From NCBI RefSeq assembly GCF_021026095.1, contig NZ_JAJNCU010000001.1, positions 806,001 through 870,000 on the forward strand: DNA of 64,000 nucleotides, in the 5' to 3' direction. The stretch is from Salinicoccus halitifaciens. GTDB taxonomy: Bacteria; Bacillota; Bacilli; Staphylococcales; Salinicoccaceae. A program made the position numbers and the translations under genes. Below are positions 28,130-37,061 of this stretch, one piece after another. The notes beneath the pieces are model-generated. The model made no database searches. It was not told the origin of the DNA and saw only the letters and a program-made list of their open reading frames with translations. Positions within the stretch are counted from its first letter, which is position 1, and the number at the start of each line of letters is the position of its first letter.

Positions 28130-29274
28130 AACCATTATACGTGTACGACAAATCATTATTGAAATACCGGTTCAATGATCAACACCCCTTTAATCAAATG
28201 CGTGTGAAGATGACAACTGATTTACTGATGGATGCCGGTTTTTTAAAAGATGAGGACATCATCAAACCTAGACCGGCCACTGATGAAGAACTTCTGCTCG
28301 TGCACAAGCCGGATTATATCGAAGCGGTGAAGCAGGCCGGTAATGGCGGGCTTTCCGACTCCCAGCTTGAAAGCTACGGTCTGAACACCGACGACACCCC
28401 GACTTTTGACGATATGCATGAAAAGAGCAGTATGCTCGTCGGCGCCACCCTCGCTGCCGTCGATGAAGTGATGAAAGGCAATGCCAAAAAGGTGCTGAGC
28501 CTCGCCGGCGGCCTGCACCACGGGTTTACAGGCAGGGCCAGCGGATTCTGCATATACAATGATTCCGCCGTCGCAATAGAATATATGAGGAAACATTACG
28601 GCATGAAAGTCCTCTACATCGATACCGATGCCCACCACGGGGACGGCGTCCAGTGGGCGTTCTATAATACGAATGAAGTGATGACCTACTCCATCCATGA
28701 GACGGGAAGATATCTCTTTCCGGGGACCGGTTCCACGACTGAGCGGGGCAGTGATGACGGCTTCGGCTTCTCCGTCAACCTGCCTGTCGATGCATTCACC
28801 GAAGACGATTCATTTTTAAGCATATTCGAGCAGAGTATAGAAAAAGCGATCATCCGGTTCAAACCGGACATCATCCTGAGCCAGAACGGGGTCGATGCAC
28901 ATTACCGCGACCCGATGACCCACCTTTCACTGACCTCGAAATCATATGAAGAGATCCCCCGCATCGTGAACAGGCTGAGTGATAAGTATACGGAAGGCAA
29001 ATGGATCGCCGTGGGCGGCGGCGGGTACAACATATGGCAGGTCGTGCCGCGCATGTGGGCGCAGATATGGCTCGCCATGCTCGGTGAAGAGCCGCCTTCA
29101 GGGCGCCTCCCCGAGCCATTCATCGACAAGTACCGCCCCAGATGCAAAGTCGAGTTTCCGGTTGAATGGCAGGATGATTTAAGCGATTTTGAAGATATCC
29201 CCCGCCGCAGCGACATCACCGAGAAGAATGATAATATGCTCCAGAGGATTTTGATGTATCTGGATCAAATATAA
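28126..29274 (+). CDS. acuC: Protein deacetylase AcuC (class I histone-deacetylase-like)
   Basis: Zinc-dependent deacetylase that reactivates AcsA. 382 aa. Catalytic marks: AGGLHHGFTGRASGFCIYND (His-His pair), YIDTDAHHGDGVQW (zinc Asp and His), LSQNGVDAH and the glycine-rich GGGGYN. It overlaps acuB by four bases (ATGA), so it is translationally coupled. The acuABC operon ends at the terminator facing ccpA. Confidence 0.94.
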   Translation: MKPLYVYDKSLLKYRFNDQHPFNQMRVKMTTDLLMDAGFLKDEDIIKPRPATDEELLLVHKPDYIEAVKQAGNGGLSDSQLESYGLNTDDTPTFDDMHEKSSMLVGATLAAVDEVMKGNAKKVLSLAGGLHHGFTGRASGFCIYNDSAVAIEYMRKHYGMKVLYIDTDAHHGDGVQWAFYNTNEVMTYSIHETGRYLFPGTGSTTERGSDDGFGFSVNLPVDAFTEDDSFLSIFEQSIEKAIIRFKPDIILSQNGVDAHYRDPMTHLSLTSKSYEEIPRIVNRLSDKYTEGKWIAVGGGGYNIWQVVPRMWAQIWLAMLGEEPPSGRLPEPFIDKYRPRCKVEFPVEWQDDLSDFEDIPRRSDITEKNDNMLQRILMYLDQI

Positions 29275-29320
29275 AAAACCTCTGTCCGGAGCAATTTCAC
29301 TCCGTTCAGAGGTTTTATTC
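29273..29320. terminator. Bidirectional terminator between acuC and ccpA
   Basis: AAAACCTCTG / CAGAGGTTTT outer stem and CGGAG / CTCCG inner stem, with A- and T-runs. Confidence 0.9.
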
Positions 29321-29322
29321 AT

Positions 29323-30318
29323 TCATTTTGTGGAAGCCCTGTACTCGATGGCATACGGCAGGATCACATTCGGTTCATCCACCGGCTCATCTTTCATGTA
29401 CTTGGTCAAAAGTCTCATGCCGACAGCGCCGATATCGTACAGCGGTATCGCTATGCTCGTCACAGGCGGCCGCATCATATGCACAAGCCGTGTGTTGCTG
29501 CAGCTGACCAGCTGCAGCCTGTTCGGGAAGCTGATGCCGCGGTCGAGCGCCCCGTGGAGCATGCCGACAGCCGCTTCATCGCTCATCGTGAGGAGGACAT
29601 CCACGTTATCATCCTCGTCGATCAGCCTGTCAAAGACTTCCCTGCCCGCATGGTAATGCGTCGCAACTTCCCGGGTATACTCTTCCTTGAAAGGCAGATC
29701 GTACTCTTTATAAGCTTCTTTCAAGCCGTCTTCGATATGGCGCTCAAGCTGCTCTGAGTACAGTGCCTTGATGAAATAGATGTCCTTGGCACCTTTATCG
29801 AGCAGATGGGTCGCCACTTCTTTGATCGCCTTGAAATAATCGATGTTCACGGATGGCAGATTCGCATCTTTTTCACTGGTCCCGCAAATGACGACCGGCA
29901 CATTCGAGTTTTTGATGTCCTCGATGGTTTCGTCATTTATCGTGCCTCCAAGGAAGACGATGCCGTCCACCTGTTTACTGACAAGGTTCAAAAACGAATC
30001 CCTTTCCTTTTCAGGATTGTTGTCCGTATTTGTGATGATGGTCTGATAATTGTACATTTCCGCGATATCATCAAGACCCCTGGCCAGTGAAGAATAATAG
30101 AGATTCGAGATATCCGGTATGATCACCCCTACAGTTGTCGTTTTCTTGCTTGCAAGTCCACGGGCAATTGCGTTGGGCCTGTAATTTAACCTTTTTATGA
30201 CTTCCTTAACTTTTTTTCTGGTCTCTGGTTTGACGTTTGGATTGCCATTAAGTACTCGAGACACTGTGGCCATGGAAACTTTCGCTTCACGCGCCACATC
30301 ATAGATAGTTACCGTCAT
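29323..30318 (-). CDS. ccpA: Catabolite control protein A, LacI family
   Basis: Global carbon regulator that binds cre sites together with HPr-Ser-P. 331 aa. The N-terminal helix-turn-helix and hinge TIYDVAREAKVSMATVSRVL (residues 3-22) include the LacI hinge NPNVKPETRKKV, followed by a periplasmic-binding-like effector domain. It keeps its classical location next to acuC. A strong cre-like site lies 25 bp before the start, suggesting autoregulation. Confidence 0.96.
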   Translation of the reverse strand: MTVTIYDVAREAKVSMATVSRVLNGNPNVKPETRKKVKEVIKRLNYRPNAIARGLASKKTTTVGVIIPDISNLYYSSLARGLDDIAEMYNYQTIITNTDNNPEKERDSFLNLVSKQVDGIVFLGGTINDETIEDIKNSNVPVVICGTSEKDANLPSVNIDYFKAIKEVATHLLDKGAKDIYFIKALYSEQLERHIEDGLKEAYKEYDLPFKEEYTREVATHYHAGREVFDRLIDEDDNVDVLLTMSDEAAVGMLHGALDRGISFPNRLQLVSCSNTRLVHMMRPPVTSIAIPLYDIGAVGMRLLTKYMKDEPVDEPNVILPYAIEYRASTK

Positions 30319-30342
30319 ATATATACACCCCCGAGTTAATAA

Positions 30343-30356
30343 TGTAAGCGTTTGTT
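30343..30356. promoter_or_regulatory. cre site in the ccpA promoter/leader
   Basis: TGTAAGCGTTTGTT (minus strand AACAAACGCTTACA) differs from the cre consensus at one position. It lies just downstream of a TGGTATTAT extended -10, so CcpA bound there would block its own transcription. Confidence 0.65.
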
Positions 30357-30429
30357 TTTAATAATACCACGAAAAGACCGAAGGATACACCATAATTTGA
30401 TTGTTTGTTCTAAAAATCACAAAAGCGGC

Positions 30430-30461
30430 AAAAAATAAACCACATGCATCAGCATGTGGTT
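30430..30461 (-). terminator. Terminator of the ytxG-ytxH transcript
   Basis: Minus strand ACCACATGC TGAT GCATGTGGT then TTATTTTTT. Confidence 0.9.
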
Positions 30462-30470
30462 GTCATGATA

Positions 30471-30953
30471 CTATTTTTCTTCATCCGGCTTTTCTGCATA
30501 CTTGGACATATCCACTCTGCGCGGATCCTGTGTCCCTTCATCTGCAACATCGTCCTGGATGGCCCTTCTCTGCGCCTGTATCTCTTTTTCATCCAGCTCT
30601 TTTATGCGCTTCTTTTCTTCGCTTTCGCTTTTCTTGACGACCATATCATCTTTTTTCCCCTCGAGCTTTTCACGCAGCTCTTCGGTTTTCTGTTCTGCTT
30701 TCGCTTTCAGTGAATCGTCGCCGGAACTGTCGTCCTGTTTGGAGTTGAATGTCCCGGTGAATTTGTTGGTTGTGTCAGAAATATCATCCCGGAGGGCATC
30801 GCCGGATTTCGGAGCCAGGAACAAGCCTCCCACTGTACCGACAATCAGGCCGATCACCAGACCGATCGAGAAATCGCGTCCGGTTGTAGTGTTGATCTGC
30901 TCTTCATATTCTTCCACACCGTGCAGGTGGCGATCTCTATTATAAGTTTCCAT
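30471..30953 (-). CDS. ytxH: YtxH-domain general-stress-type membrane protein
   Basis: 160 aa. One membrane helix rich in glycine (GLVIGLIVGTVGGLFLAPKSG, about 31-50) is the YtxH signature; the rest is a charged, helical, disordered tail with Lys/Glu alternation. YtxH is a sigma-B stress protein in B. subtilis; the function is unknown. It follows ytxG by 39 nt and closes the run that begins with ytpQ. GGGAGG lies about 12 nt before the ATG, longer than usual. Confidence 0.85.
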   Translation of the reverse strand: METYNRDRHLHGVEEYEEQINTTTGRDFSIGLVIGLIVGTVGGLFLAPKSGDALRDDISDTTNKFTGTFNSKQDDSSGDDSLKAKAEQKTEELREKLEGKKDDMVVKKSESEEKKRIKELDEKEIQAQRRAIQDDVADEGTQDPRRVDMSKYAEKPDEEK

Positions 30954-30992
30954 AAACTTTGAAGACCTCCCTTTTCGATTTTAAAACGAGTA

Positions 30993-31514
30993 TCATCTGT
31001 TCTGATTCTGATTGTCTGTGCTCGGTGAGTTTACAGCGACCGGCAGATTTTCATCATCACCGGCAGGGCGTGTGTTCGTATTGTAGGCTTTGTTCCTTCT
31101 CTGCCTCATCTGCCACTTGTCTGCAACTTCCATTGCGACGTTCGACCACTGGACAACCTGGGAGATTTTCTCCTCATTTTGCGAGATGTTGTGAGTGATG
31201 GAATTCGTCACCCTGTCCACTGAACTGTTCAGGTTGTTCACTGAATCACCCATACCCTGAACTGCTTCGACGACTGAGTTCAGTTTCTGGGATTTACCCT
31301 GGATATCTTCAGTCAGACGGTTAGCTTTATGAAGTAAGTCGGTGGATTCTCTTGTGATCCCCTGAATCTGACCTTCGACACCATCAAGTGTTTTTGCAAT
31401 ATGATCAAGATTCTTTTTAACAGGTATTAAAACATAAGCAATAGCAATTGCGACTACAAGCAGTGCGATTGCTGCTATGCCTGCGGCTATAGCGAGTATA
31501 AGCTGCCAATCCAT
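30993..31514 (-). CDS. ytxG: DUF948 membrane protein (YtxG)
   Basis: 173 aa. One N-terminal membrane helix (about 5-30) is followed by a long helical region with heptad-like hydrophobics, QIQGITRESTDLLHKANRLTED being typical for DUF948, and a disordered Asn/Gln/Pro tail. In Bacillus it pairs with YtxH as general-stress proteins. The start has TGGAGGCG. It lies 89 nt after murC on the same strand; no sigma-B promoter was recognised. Confidence 0.87.
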   Translation of the reverse strand: MDWQLILAIAAGIAAIALLVVAIAIAYVLIPVKKNLDHIAKTLDGVEGQIQGITRESTDLLHKANRLTEDIQGKSQKLNSVVEAVQGMGDSVNNLNSSVDRVTNSITHNISQNEEKISQVVQWSNVAMEVADKWQMRQRRNKAYNTNTRPAGDDENLPVAVNSPSTDNQNQNR

Positions 31515-31603
31515 AATTAAACGCCTCCATATTCTTCTGTCAATTTTTTATTCATTATTTAAAATAGCCTAAATCCTTACGCTGTAAACATTAATTTCAA
31601 TAA

Positions 31604-32902
31604 TTATGATAATAATTCAGTGAATCTCTTCTCATACTTTTGGATATCTCCGGCACCCATGAAGATGATGACTGCTTCCGGATGATTATTCAAAAGACTG
31701 ATATCGTCATCATTCAATACCGTCGCATCCGGGATGAGCTCCACCAGGTCTGCACTGGACAGGTTGCCTGCAGATTCCCTTGCAGAGCCGAATATGTCCA
31801 CGATATATGTCTTATCGGAACCATTCAGCGCTTCTGCAAACTCGTTCAGGAACTTCTCGGTCCTTGAAAAAGTATGCGGCTGGAAAACCGAGACGATTTC
31901 CCGCTCCGGATATTTCTTCCGCGCCGTTTCGAGCGTCGCCCTGATCTCTTTCGGATGGTGGGCGTAATCGTCCACGATGACCATCTCATTGATATATGTT
32001 TCACTGAAACGCCGTTTAACGCCGCCGAAAGTCAGGAACGCAGACTTGATGTTTTCCATGTTCAGCGACTCGAGGTAGCATACCGCGATGACGGACAGTG
32101 AGTTCAGCACATGGTGATCCCCGAACATCGGAATCTTGAACGTATCCCGGTACTCATCGCCAATGGTCACATCAAACTGTGTGCCGCCTTCTGCAAATCT
32201 GATGTTCGATGCGACGATGTCATAGTCGCCTTCTATGCCGTAAGTATAAAGCGGCACATCGACATCGATCCTTGAAATATTGCCGTCACCACCGTAAGCG
32301 ATGACCGCTTTTCCCGCCTGGGAGGCCATTTCGTCGAACGCATCGACGACATCATCCAGATCCTTGAAATAATCCGGATGATCGAAATCGATGTTGGTGA
32401 TGATTGCGTAATCCGGGTGGTAGCTGAGGAAGTGCCTCTTATATTCACATGATTCAAATGTGAAATAGCTGCTCTCCTTTATGCCGAACCCTGTACCGTC
32501 ACCGATCAGGAAGGTCGTCTCGACATCGCCGTTCATGACATGGCTGAGCAGACCCGTGGTCGATGTCTTGCCATGCGCTCCGGTGACGGCGATGGATGTG
32601 AAGCCCTTCATGAAGTCGGCCAGATATTTATGATAGCGCACGACTTTATATCCCATGTCCAGCGCTTTTTTTATTTCTATATGATCGTCCTTGAAGGCAT
32701 TGCCTGCAATATAAGTATACCCCTCCACAATATTGTCCGCATCGAAAGGAAGGATTTCAATCCCTTTATCCCTCAACTGAAATTCTGTAAATACTTCCTT
32801 ATCAATATCGGAACCGCGGACCTCATGGCCCAGATCGTGGAGCACCTGCGCCAAAGCACTCATGCCTGCACCTTTAATACCAATAAAATGAAATTTTTCC
32901 AC
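31604..32902 (-). CDS. murC: UDP-N-acetylmuramate-L-alanine ligase
   Basis: Adds L-Ala to UDP-MurNAc, the first amino acid of the peptidoglycan stem. 433 aa. Rossmann motif GIKGAGMSALA (8-18), ATP loop GAHGKTST (108-115), conserved DYAHHPKEI in the C-terminal domain. The frame extends to 32944, but GTG 32902 follows GTGGTGA and gives the typical MEKFHFIGIKG start. It lies 25 nt after the SftA-like gene, as in Bacillus where ytpT precedes murC. Confidence 0.95.
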   Translation of the reverse strand: MEKFHFIGIKGAGMSALAQVLHDLGHEVRGSDIDKEVFTEFQLRDKGIEILPFDADNIVEGYTYIAGNAFKDDHIEIKKALDMGYKVVRYHKYLADFMKGFTSIAVTGAHGKTSTTGLLSHVMNGDVETTFLIGDGTGFGIKESSYFTFESCEYKRHFLSYHPDYAIITNIDFDHPDYFKDLDDVVDAFDEMASQAGKAVIAYGGDGNISRIDVDVPLYTYGIEGDYDIVASNIRFAEGGTQFDVTIGDEYRDTFKIPMFGDHHVLNSLSVIAVCYLESLNMENIKSAFLTFGGVKRRFSETYINEMVIVDDYAHHPKEIRATLETARKKYPEREIVSVFQPHTFSRTEKFLNEFAEALNGSDKTYIVDIFGSARESAGNLSSADLVELIPDATVLNDDDISLLNNHPEAVIIFMGAGDIQKYEKRFTELLS

Positions 32903-32927
32903 GGGGTCACCACACTTTCTCAATATA

Positions 32928-34625
32928 TTAAGACTGCTGCTCACGAATGAACTTCAGAATCTCATCTTTAGTCTGCTGCTCGATTTCTCCCCTGTTCACT
33001 CTGAGAGGTTTGTTTGAAGTCGGGATCTGGACCAGCATATCGTTGCCGGTCATCAGATTTTCAGCCCCGCTGACCACCTGGTTCCTGTCATCTTTGTAGG
33101 AAATCCTCGTCTGCATCATCTGGAGCAGTTCATAACGGATTTTCGCCGACAGGCTGCCGTGGCGTATGACCAGATGGATTCCGAGCGGTTTACCCACTTT
33201 CAATATCTGGATGATGATGTTCATCGTGGCGGTATTGGTGCTCTGGACCAGATCGCTGAAATCATCGATCACCACCATGATCACACTTTTCTTGTTGGCG
33301 TGGCTGACACGCTGGTTGAAGCTTGAAATATTGCGTACATGCGCCCGTCTGAACTGATTCTGCCTTGAGTTCAGCTCCTGCATGACATCGTTCAGGCAAT
33401 CCTCCGACTTAAGGCTCTGAAAATCAGAAAACAGGTGCGGCAGGCCTTTATAATCCTCATACCCTTCACCGCTGAGGGCGAAAACAAATTTCAGATCATG
33501 CGGGGTATGGTTCATCAAAAGCGACATGATTATATTATCGATCAAATGCTCGGCTTCAGAGTCTGCCCCGCCGTGCACGAGCAGGTGGCCGGCTTTTAAA
33601 AGTTCAAAACTGAAAATCTGGTCATCGGCAATCTTTCCGAGAGCGAATTTATAATCATTTTTCCTGAGCTTCAGGCTGCTCTTCTGGAACAAAGTGCTGA
33701 AATAAGCAGGCTTCGGTTCCCTGACGGGCGTTTCGATGCCGATATGGCTCGTTCCGATTATCGGGGCGACGATCCGCATGTGGTCGACAGGCAGATGAGG
33801 CAGGATATGTGCCTTCAGCTTCGGGATGTTATTGACCCGGAAACTCCTGCTCAACTGGATTTCATGGGTGCCGATCACACCATTGGAAATATACCGGTTA
33901 ATATCCGCAGGGATGCCGGCAGTTTTAAAAGCCTGAACGAGCGCTTCGCTCAGCTCTTTGTCCTCTTCGGCATAATCCGCTGCCTGGGCCTTCCCGAGCA
34001 TATTCATGGATGGGAGGCTCTGCGTCGGACCGAAGCGTTTCTCTGTGGAACGTTCCTTGATTTTGACCTCGGTGCCCATGGTCCGTATCGGTATTTTTTC
34101 ATCCAGCAGAGTATCTTTCTTTTTCCCGAGCGGCTTTTTAGCCGGTTTCAGATTGTACGTCTCTTCCGCCTTTTTAGCGTGCTTTTCGGCACTTTCCCTT
34201 TTCCGTCTTTCATCCCGGGCCTTTTTACGGTTCCTCTCCCTGACGATCTCCCTCACGATATTGGATTGGATGGCATCATAGTTGATATCGTCTTCATACG
34301 TCTCCTCAGCAGCCTTTTCACCGCGTGGCGAGGCAGGCACTTCAGTGTCCCTTTTCTTCAGTCCGTGTATCGCTGAAGGGATTTCCCGCGCTTTTTTCAA
34401 TATGAAGCCGGAATTGTCTCTTCCGGGCAGACGTGTGGATGGACGGGGATCACGTCTTTCAGGCCGCTTCATGAACTCATCGCTCCCGTGGGCGTCGTCC
34501 CGGGCAGGCTTTGGCGGTTCATTGATGAAGTCGCTCCCCAAATCCATCGGAAACCTGAAACGGTCGTCCGATAAATTTCTGTCATCCGCCGGCTTGAATT
34601 CTCTTCTTTTCCTTGATCTGGACAT
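32928..34625 (-). CDS. SftA/FtsK-type DNA translocase homologue with destroyed ATP site (pseudo-translocase)
   Basis: Occupies the ytpT/sftA position before murC. 565 aa, against about 950 for SftA. Residues 1-210 are basic and disordered with no membrane segment, as in soluble SftA. From about 225 it aligns with the FtsK alpha/beta motor: LSEALVQAFKTAGIPADI, then LLVHGGADSEAEHLIDNIIMSLL where the family has a Walker A. The GxGKS lysine is Ala358 and the following Ser is Glu. The later landmarks YKGLPHLFSDF, RNISSFNQRV, VVIDDFSDLV (Walker B aspartates kept) and VVSGAENLMTGNDML are recognisable. The family RPS motif is RHGS, and the gamma DNA-reading domain is missing. The frame is intact, so it looks selected rather than decaying: probably a structural or regulatory relic that cannot hydrolyse ATP (inference). 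Confidence 0.85.
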   Translation of the reverse strand: MSRSRKRREFKPADDRNLSDDRFRFPMDLGSDFINEPPKPARDDAHGSDEFMKRPERRDPRPSTRLPGRDNSGFILKKAREIPSAIHGLKKRDTEVPASPRGEKAAEETYEDDINYDAIQSNIVREIVRERNRKKARDERRKRESAEKHAKKAEETYNLKPAKKPLGKKKDTLLDEKIPIRTMGTEVKIKERSTEKRFGPTQSLPSMNMLGKAQAADYAEEDKELSEALVQAFKTAGIPADINRYISNGVIGTHEIQLSRSFRVNNIPKLKAHILPHLPVDHMRIVAPIIGTSHIGIETPVREPKPAYFSTLFQKSSLKLRKNDYKFALGKIADDQIFSFELLKAGHLLVHGGADSEAEHLIDNIIMSLLMNHTPHDLKFVFALSGEGYEDYKGLPHLFSDFQSLKSEDCLNDVMQELNSRQNQFRRAHVRNISSFNQRVSHANKKSVIMVVIDDFSDLVQSTNTATMNIIIQILKVGKPLGIHLVIRHGSLSAKIRYELLQMMQTRISYKDDRNQVVSGAENLMTGNDMLVQIPTSNKPLRVNRGEIEQQTKDEILKFIREQQS

Positions 34626-34634
34626 AGTCTCACC

Positions 34635-35228
34635 CTATTTCACTTCGAATGGCTGGCCGGTTTCATAGTCATCGCCCAGGACATAAATGCCGTCAACGCC
34701 GTCGTCCTCAAGATTGAGCTCTTTTTTTGAACAGATCATCCCGCTTGATTCGACACCTCTTAATTTTGAAGGCCTGATATGGAGTCCGTCCGGCATCCAC
34801 GCCCCGACTCTGGCAACGACGACTTTCTGGCCCGCTTCAACGTTCGGTGCACCGCATACTATATTGAGTGTTTCATCGCCGACATCGACTTTGCAGACGC
34901 TGAGCTTATCCGCATCGGGATGCTGGGATTTCTCTTCGACATGCCCGACGATGAACTTCGGACTCAAGTCCGCATCAATTTCCGGTTCGCCGACAGATTT
35001 CAGGATCTCATTGATTTTATCGAGGTGTGCTTCCGTCGGTGTGACATTGACGGCACCTCCTTCAAGGTCGAACTTTTCGGCTGCTTTGAATATGTTCAGT
35101 CCGGTGATCTTATCACCTTCTTTTATCACCGTCACATCACCGTGATGGGTGTATGACGGTGATTCGGCACTTTCCAATGATACGAATAAAACATCGCCTA
35201 CATGCGCTTCATTATATGTCAGTTTCAT
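34635..35228 (-). CDS. ytpR: YtpR family tRNA-binding-domain protein
   Basis: 197 aa. An N-terminal DUF4479-like part is followed by an EMAP-II/PheT-N type OB fold (about 90-195): [20 protein letters not shown], then [15 protein letters not shown] and [17 protein letters not shown]. Binds tRNA-like structures non-specifically in related proteins; cellular role unknown. One base separates it from ytpQ upstream and ten bases from the SftA-like gene downstream, so it is inside one operon. Confidence 0.92.
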   Translation of the reverse strand: MKLTYNEAHVGDVLFVSLESAESPSYTHHGDVTVIKEGDKITGLNIFKAAEKFDLEGGAVNVTPTEAHLDKINEILKSVGEPEIDADLSPKFIVGHVEEKSQHPDADKLSVCKVDVGDETLNIVCGAPNVEAGQKVVVARVGAWMPDGLHIRPSKLRGVESSGMICSKKELNLEDDGVDGIYVLGDDYETGQPFEVK

Positions 35229-36035
35229 TTATTTCCCTCTTTTTGAATTCTTTTGTTTGCCGAGTATGAACACCGGCTGTAATTTTTTGTCCATATATGA
35301 GAATGATAAGGATGTGATCGGTGTCAGGCCTTCTGCGAAATACTGCATCATCATCTGTGCCATGATGTCATAGCCGACCTGGTTCTTCACATCCGCAATG
35401 ATCAGCACATCCTGGTGCGGCAGGCCGACCATCATCTCACCTTCACATATATCATACATCTCGTTTAAGAATTTTTCATTCAAAATCCTGGATGCATCGT
35501 ACCCGTCGTTATGGTTCACGAAATAAAAATCATTTTCCTGGACGGTCTGCTTCTTATAGTCGATCTTCAGGTTTTCAAGGTTGTTGAATGCAAGCACCCT
35601 GATGTCCTCATGACTCATATCGAAAGATGCTGCAAGTGCCTCGTCGATCAGCCGGTAGCTGTTCTTGAGGTCGATCGCATAATAGATTCTCGTCTCATTC
35701 GTATGATCATCCGTTATGAAGACATTGCCCTCCTTCGTCTCCTTGTGGAAACTTGTGGCCCTGACGACCGGATAGATCATCGCCTGATCCAGGTTTACGG
35801 GATCATCGGCCATGCGGCTCAGTGTTTCATCGATATAGTAAATGATTTCATCGATGAAATTTTCGTTGTTCTTTGCTTTCTGGACCGCTTTGGCGAGTTC
35901 AATATCCACGCCTTTTTTATTGTCTTTCCTTTCAACCCTCAAAGCTTCATCTTTCCGGTTGAATTTGAAATCGAAGTCGTTCCTTTTCGAATCCAGTTTT
36001 TCAATGATTATGTCTTTCAGTTTAAAAACATTCAT
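35229..36035 (-). CDS. ytpQ: DUF1444 family protein YtpQ
   Basis: 268 aa cytoplasmic protein of the DUF1444 family; function unknown. Characteristic stretches are NRKDEALRVERKDNKKGVDI in the first third, the central YPVVRATSF and the C-terminal GLTPITSLSFSYMDKKLQPV. First gene of ytpQ-ytpR-SftA-like-murC, with AATGGAGGC before the ATG. The thioredoxin-like ytpP gene that often precedes it in Bacillus is not here; a PTS-type membrane protein gene takes the place, 20 nt upstream. Confidence 0.9.
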   Translation of the reverse strand: MNVFKLKDIIIEKLDSKRNDFDFKFNRKDEALRVERKDNKKGVDIELAKAVQKAKNNENFIDEIIYYIDETLSRMADDPVNLDQAMIYPVVRATSFHKETKEGNVFITDDHTNETRIYYAIDLKNSYRLIDEALAASFDMSHEDIRVLAFNNLENLKIDYKKQTVQENDFYFVNHNDGYDASRILNEKFLNEMYDICEGEMMVGLPHQDVLIIADVKNQVGYDIMAQMMMQYFAEGLTPITSLSFSYMDKKLQPVFILGKQKNSKRGK

Positions 36036-36055
36036 GCGAATGCCTCCATTAATTT

Positions 36056-37045
36056 CTACTTATTTAATCCGATGACCTGGTCACCGTCTTTGATCATGTT
36101 CATTTGACGCATCAGAGCATAGATGACATACGTGACGAGCGCCGGTAATATGATGTGGAATACTGCGATGAGCACCACCACATCCACAGAAGGCCCCATC
36201 GTTTCGATTGCCATGATCTGTCCGACAAAGCCGCTTGTGCCCATTCCGGCACCGGCTGCATTATTCTCCATCGGGAAGAACACTGTCATGACCGGGGCGA
36301 TGATCGCACTTGCAAGCGTCGGCGGCACCATGATGAACGGGTTCAGGAAGATGTTCGGCACCTGCAGCATCGATGTGCCGATGCCCAATGATATGAGTCC
36401 CGACACGCCGTTATCCCTGTAGCCCTGGACCGCGAAGCCGACCATATGGCAGCAGCACCCGATTACGGCAGCACCTGCTGCAAGGCCGCTGATTTCAAGC
36501 ATGAGGGCAAGGGCCGCGCTCGACAACGGGGCGGTCAGCATCAGGCCGAAGACCACCGCAACGAGCATACCCATCACGAATGGGCGCTGTTCGGTGGCGA
36601 ATACAATGAATTCCCCGACATTCGTCATGAAATCCCCGATCCACGGGCCGACGGACTGCGCCACAAGGTAACCTGCAACGATGGTCAACAGCGGTGTGAT
36701 GATGATATCGATTTTCGTCCTGCCGCTGTAGAGGCGGCTGATTTCAACCGCAGCGACACTCGCGATGAAACTGCCGGCGGCGCCCCCAAATTCATAGGCG
36801 GCGTAGCTCACGACGACTGTGGAAAAAATGACGAGCGGCGGTGCCTTCAAACCGTAACTGATTGCAGCCCCGATTGCAGCTCCCGTCAATGTCATGGCGA
36901 CAGCGCCGATTTCTGTCATGAATGATAAAAAAGGTATATAAGTTCCGATCGTATCCATGATCAATCCAATGATCAGTGATGAAAAGAGCCCGAGCGCCAT
37001 GAAGCCCATACCGTCTATAAACCATCTTCTCAAGAGTTTTCTCAT
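36056..37045 (-). CDS. PTS EIIC-like membrane protein (PF13303 type)
   Basis: 329 aa, about eight to ten hydrophobic helices rich in glycine and alanine. Segments such as TLTGAAIGAAISYGLKAPPLV and ENNAAGAGMGTSGFVGQI are typical of the stand-alone PTS_EIIC_2 family found in Firmicutes. No EIIA or EIIB domain or gene is adjacent, so the phosphotransfer role is doubtful and the substrate unknown. GGCGGGGAC precedes the ATG. It lies 16 nt after the M42 peptidase gene and 20 nt before ytpQ, so it may join a long transcript. Confidence 0.82.
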   Translation of the reverse strand: MRKLLRRWFIDGMGFMALGLFSSLIIGLIMDTIGTYIPFLSFMTEIGAVAMTLTGAAIGAAISYGLKAPPLVIFSTVVVSYAAYEFGGAAGSFIASVAAVEISRLYSGRTKIDIIITPLLTIVAGYLVAQSVGPWIGDFMTNVGEFIVFATEQRPFVMGMLVAVVFGLMLTAPLSSAALALMLEISGLAAGAAVIGCCCHMVGFAVQGYRDNGVSGLISLGIGTSMLQVPNIFLNPFIMVPPTLASAIIAPVMTVFFPMENNAAGAGMGTSGFVGQIMAIETMGPSVDVVVLIAVFHIILPALVTYVIYALMRQMNMIKDGDQVIGLNK

Positions 37046-37061
37046 AATCGTCCCCGCCTGA

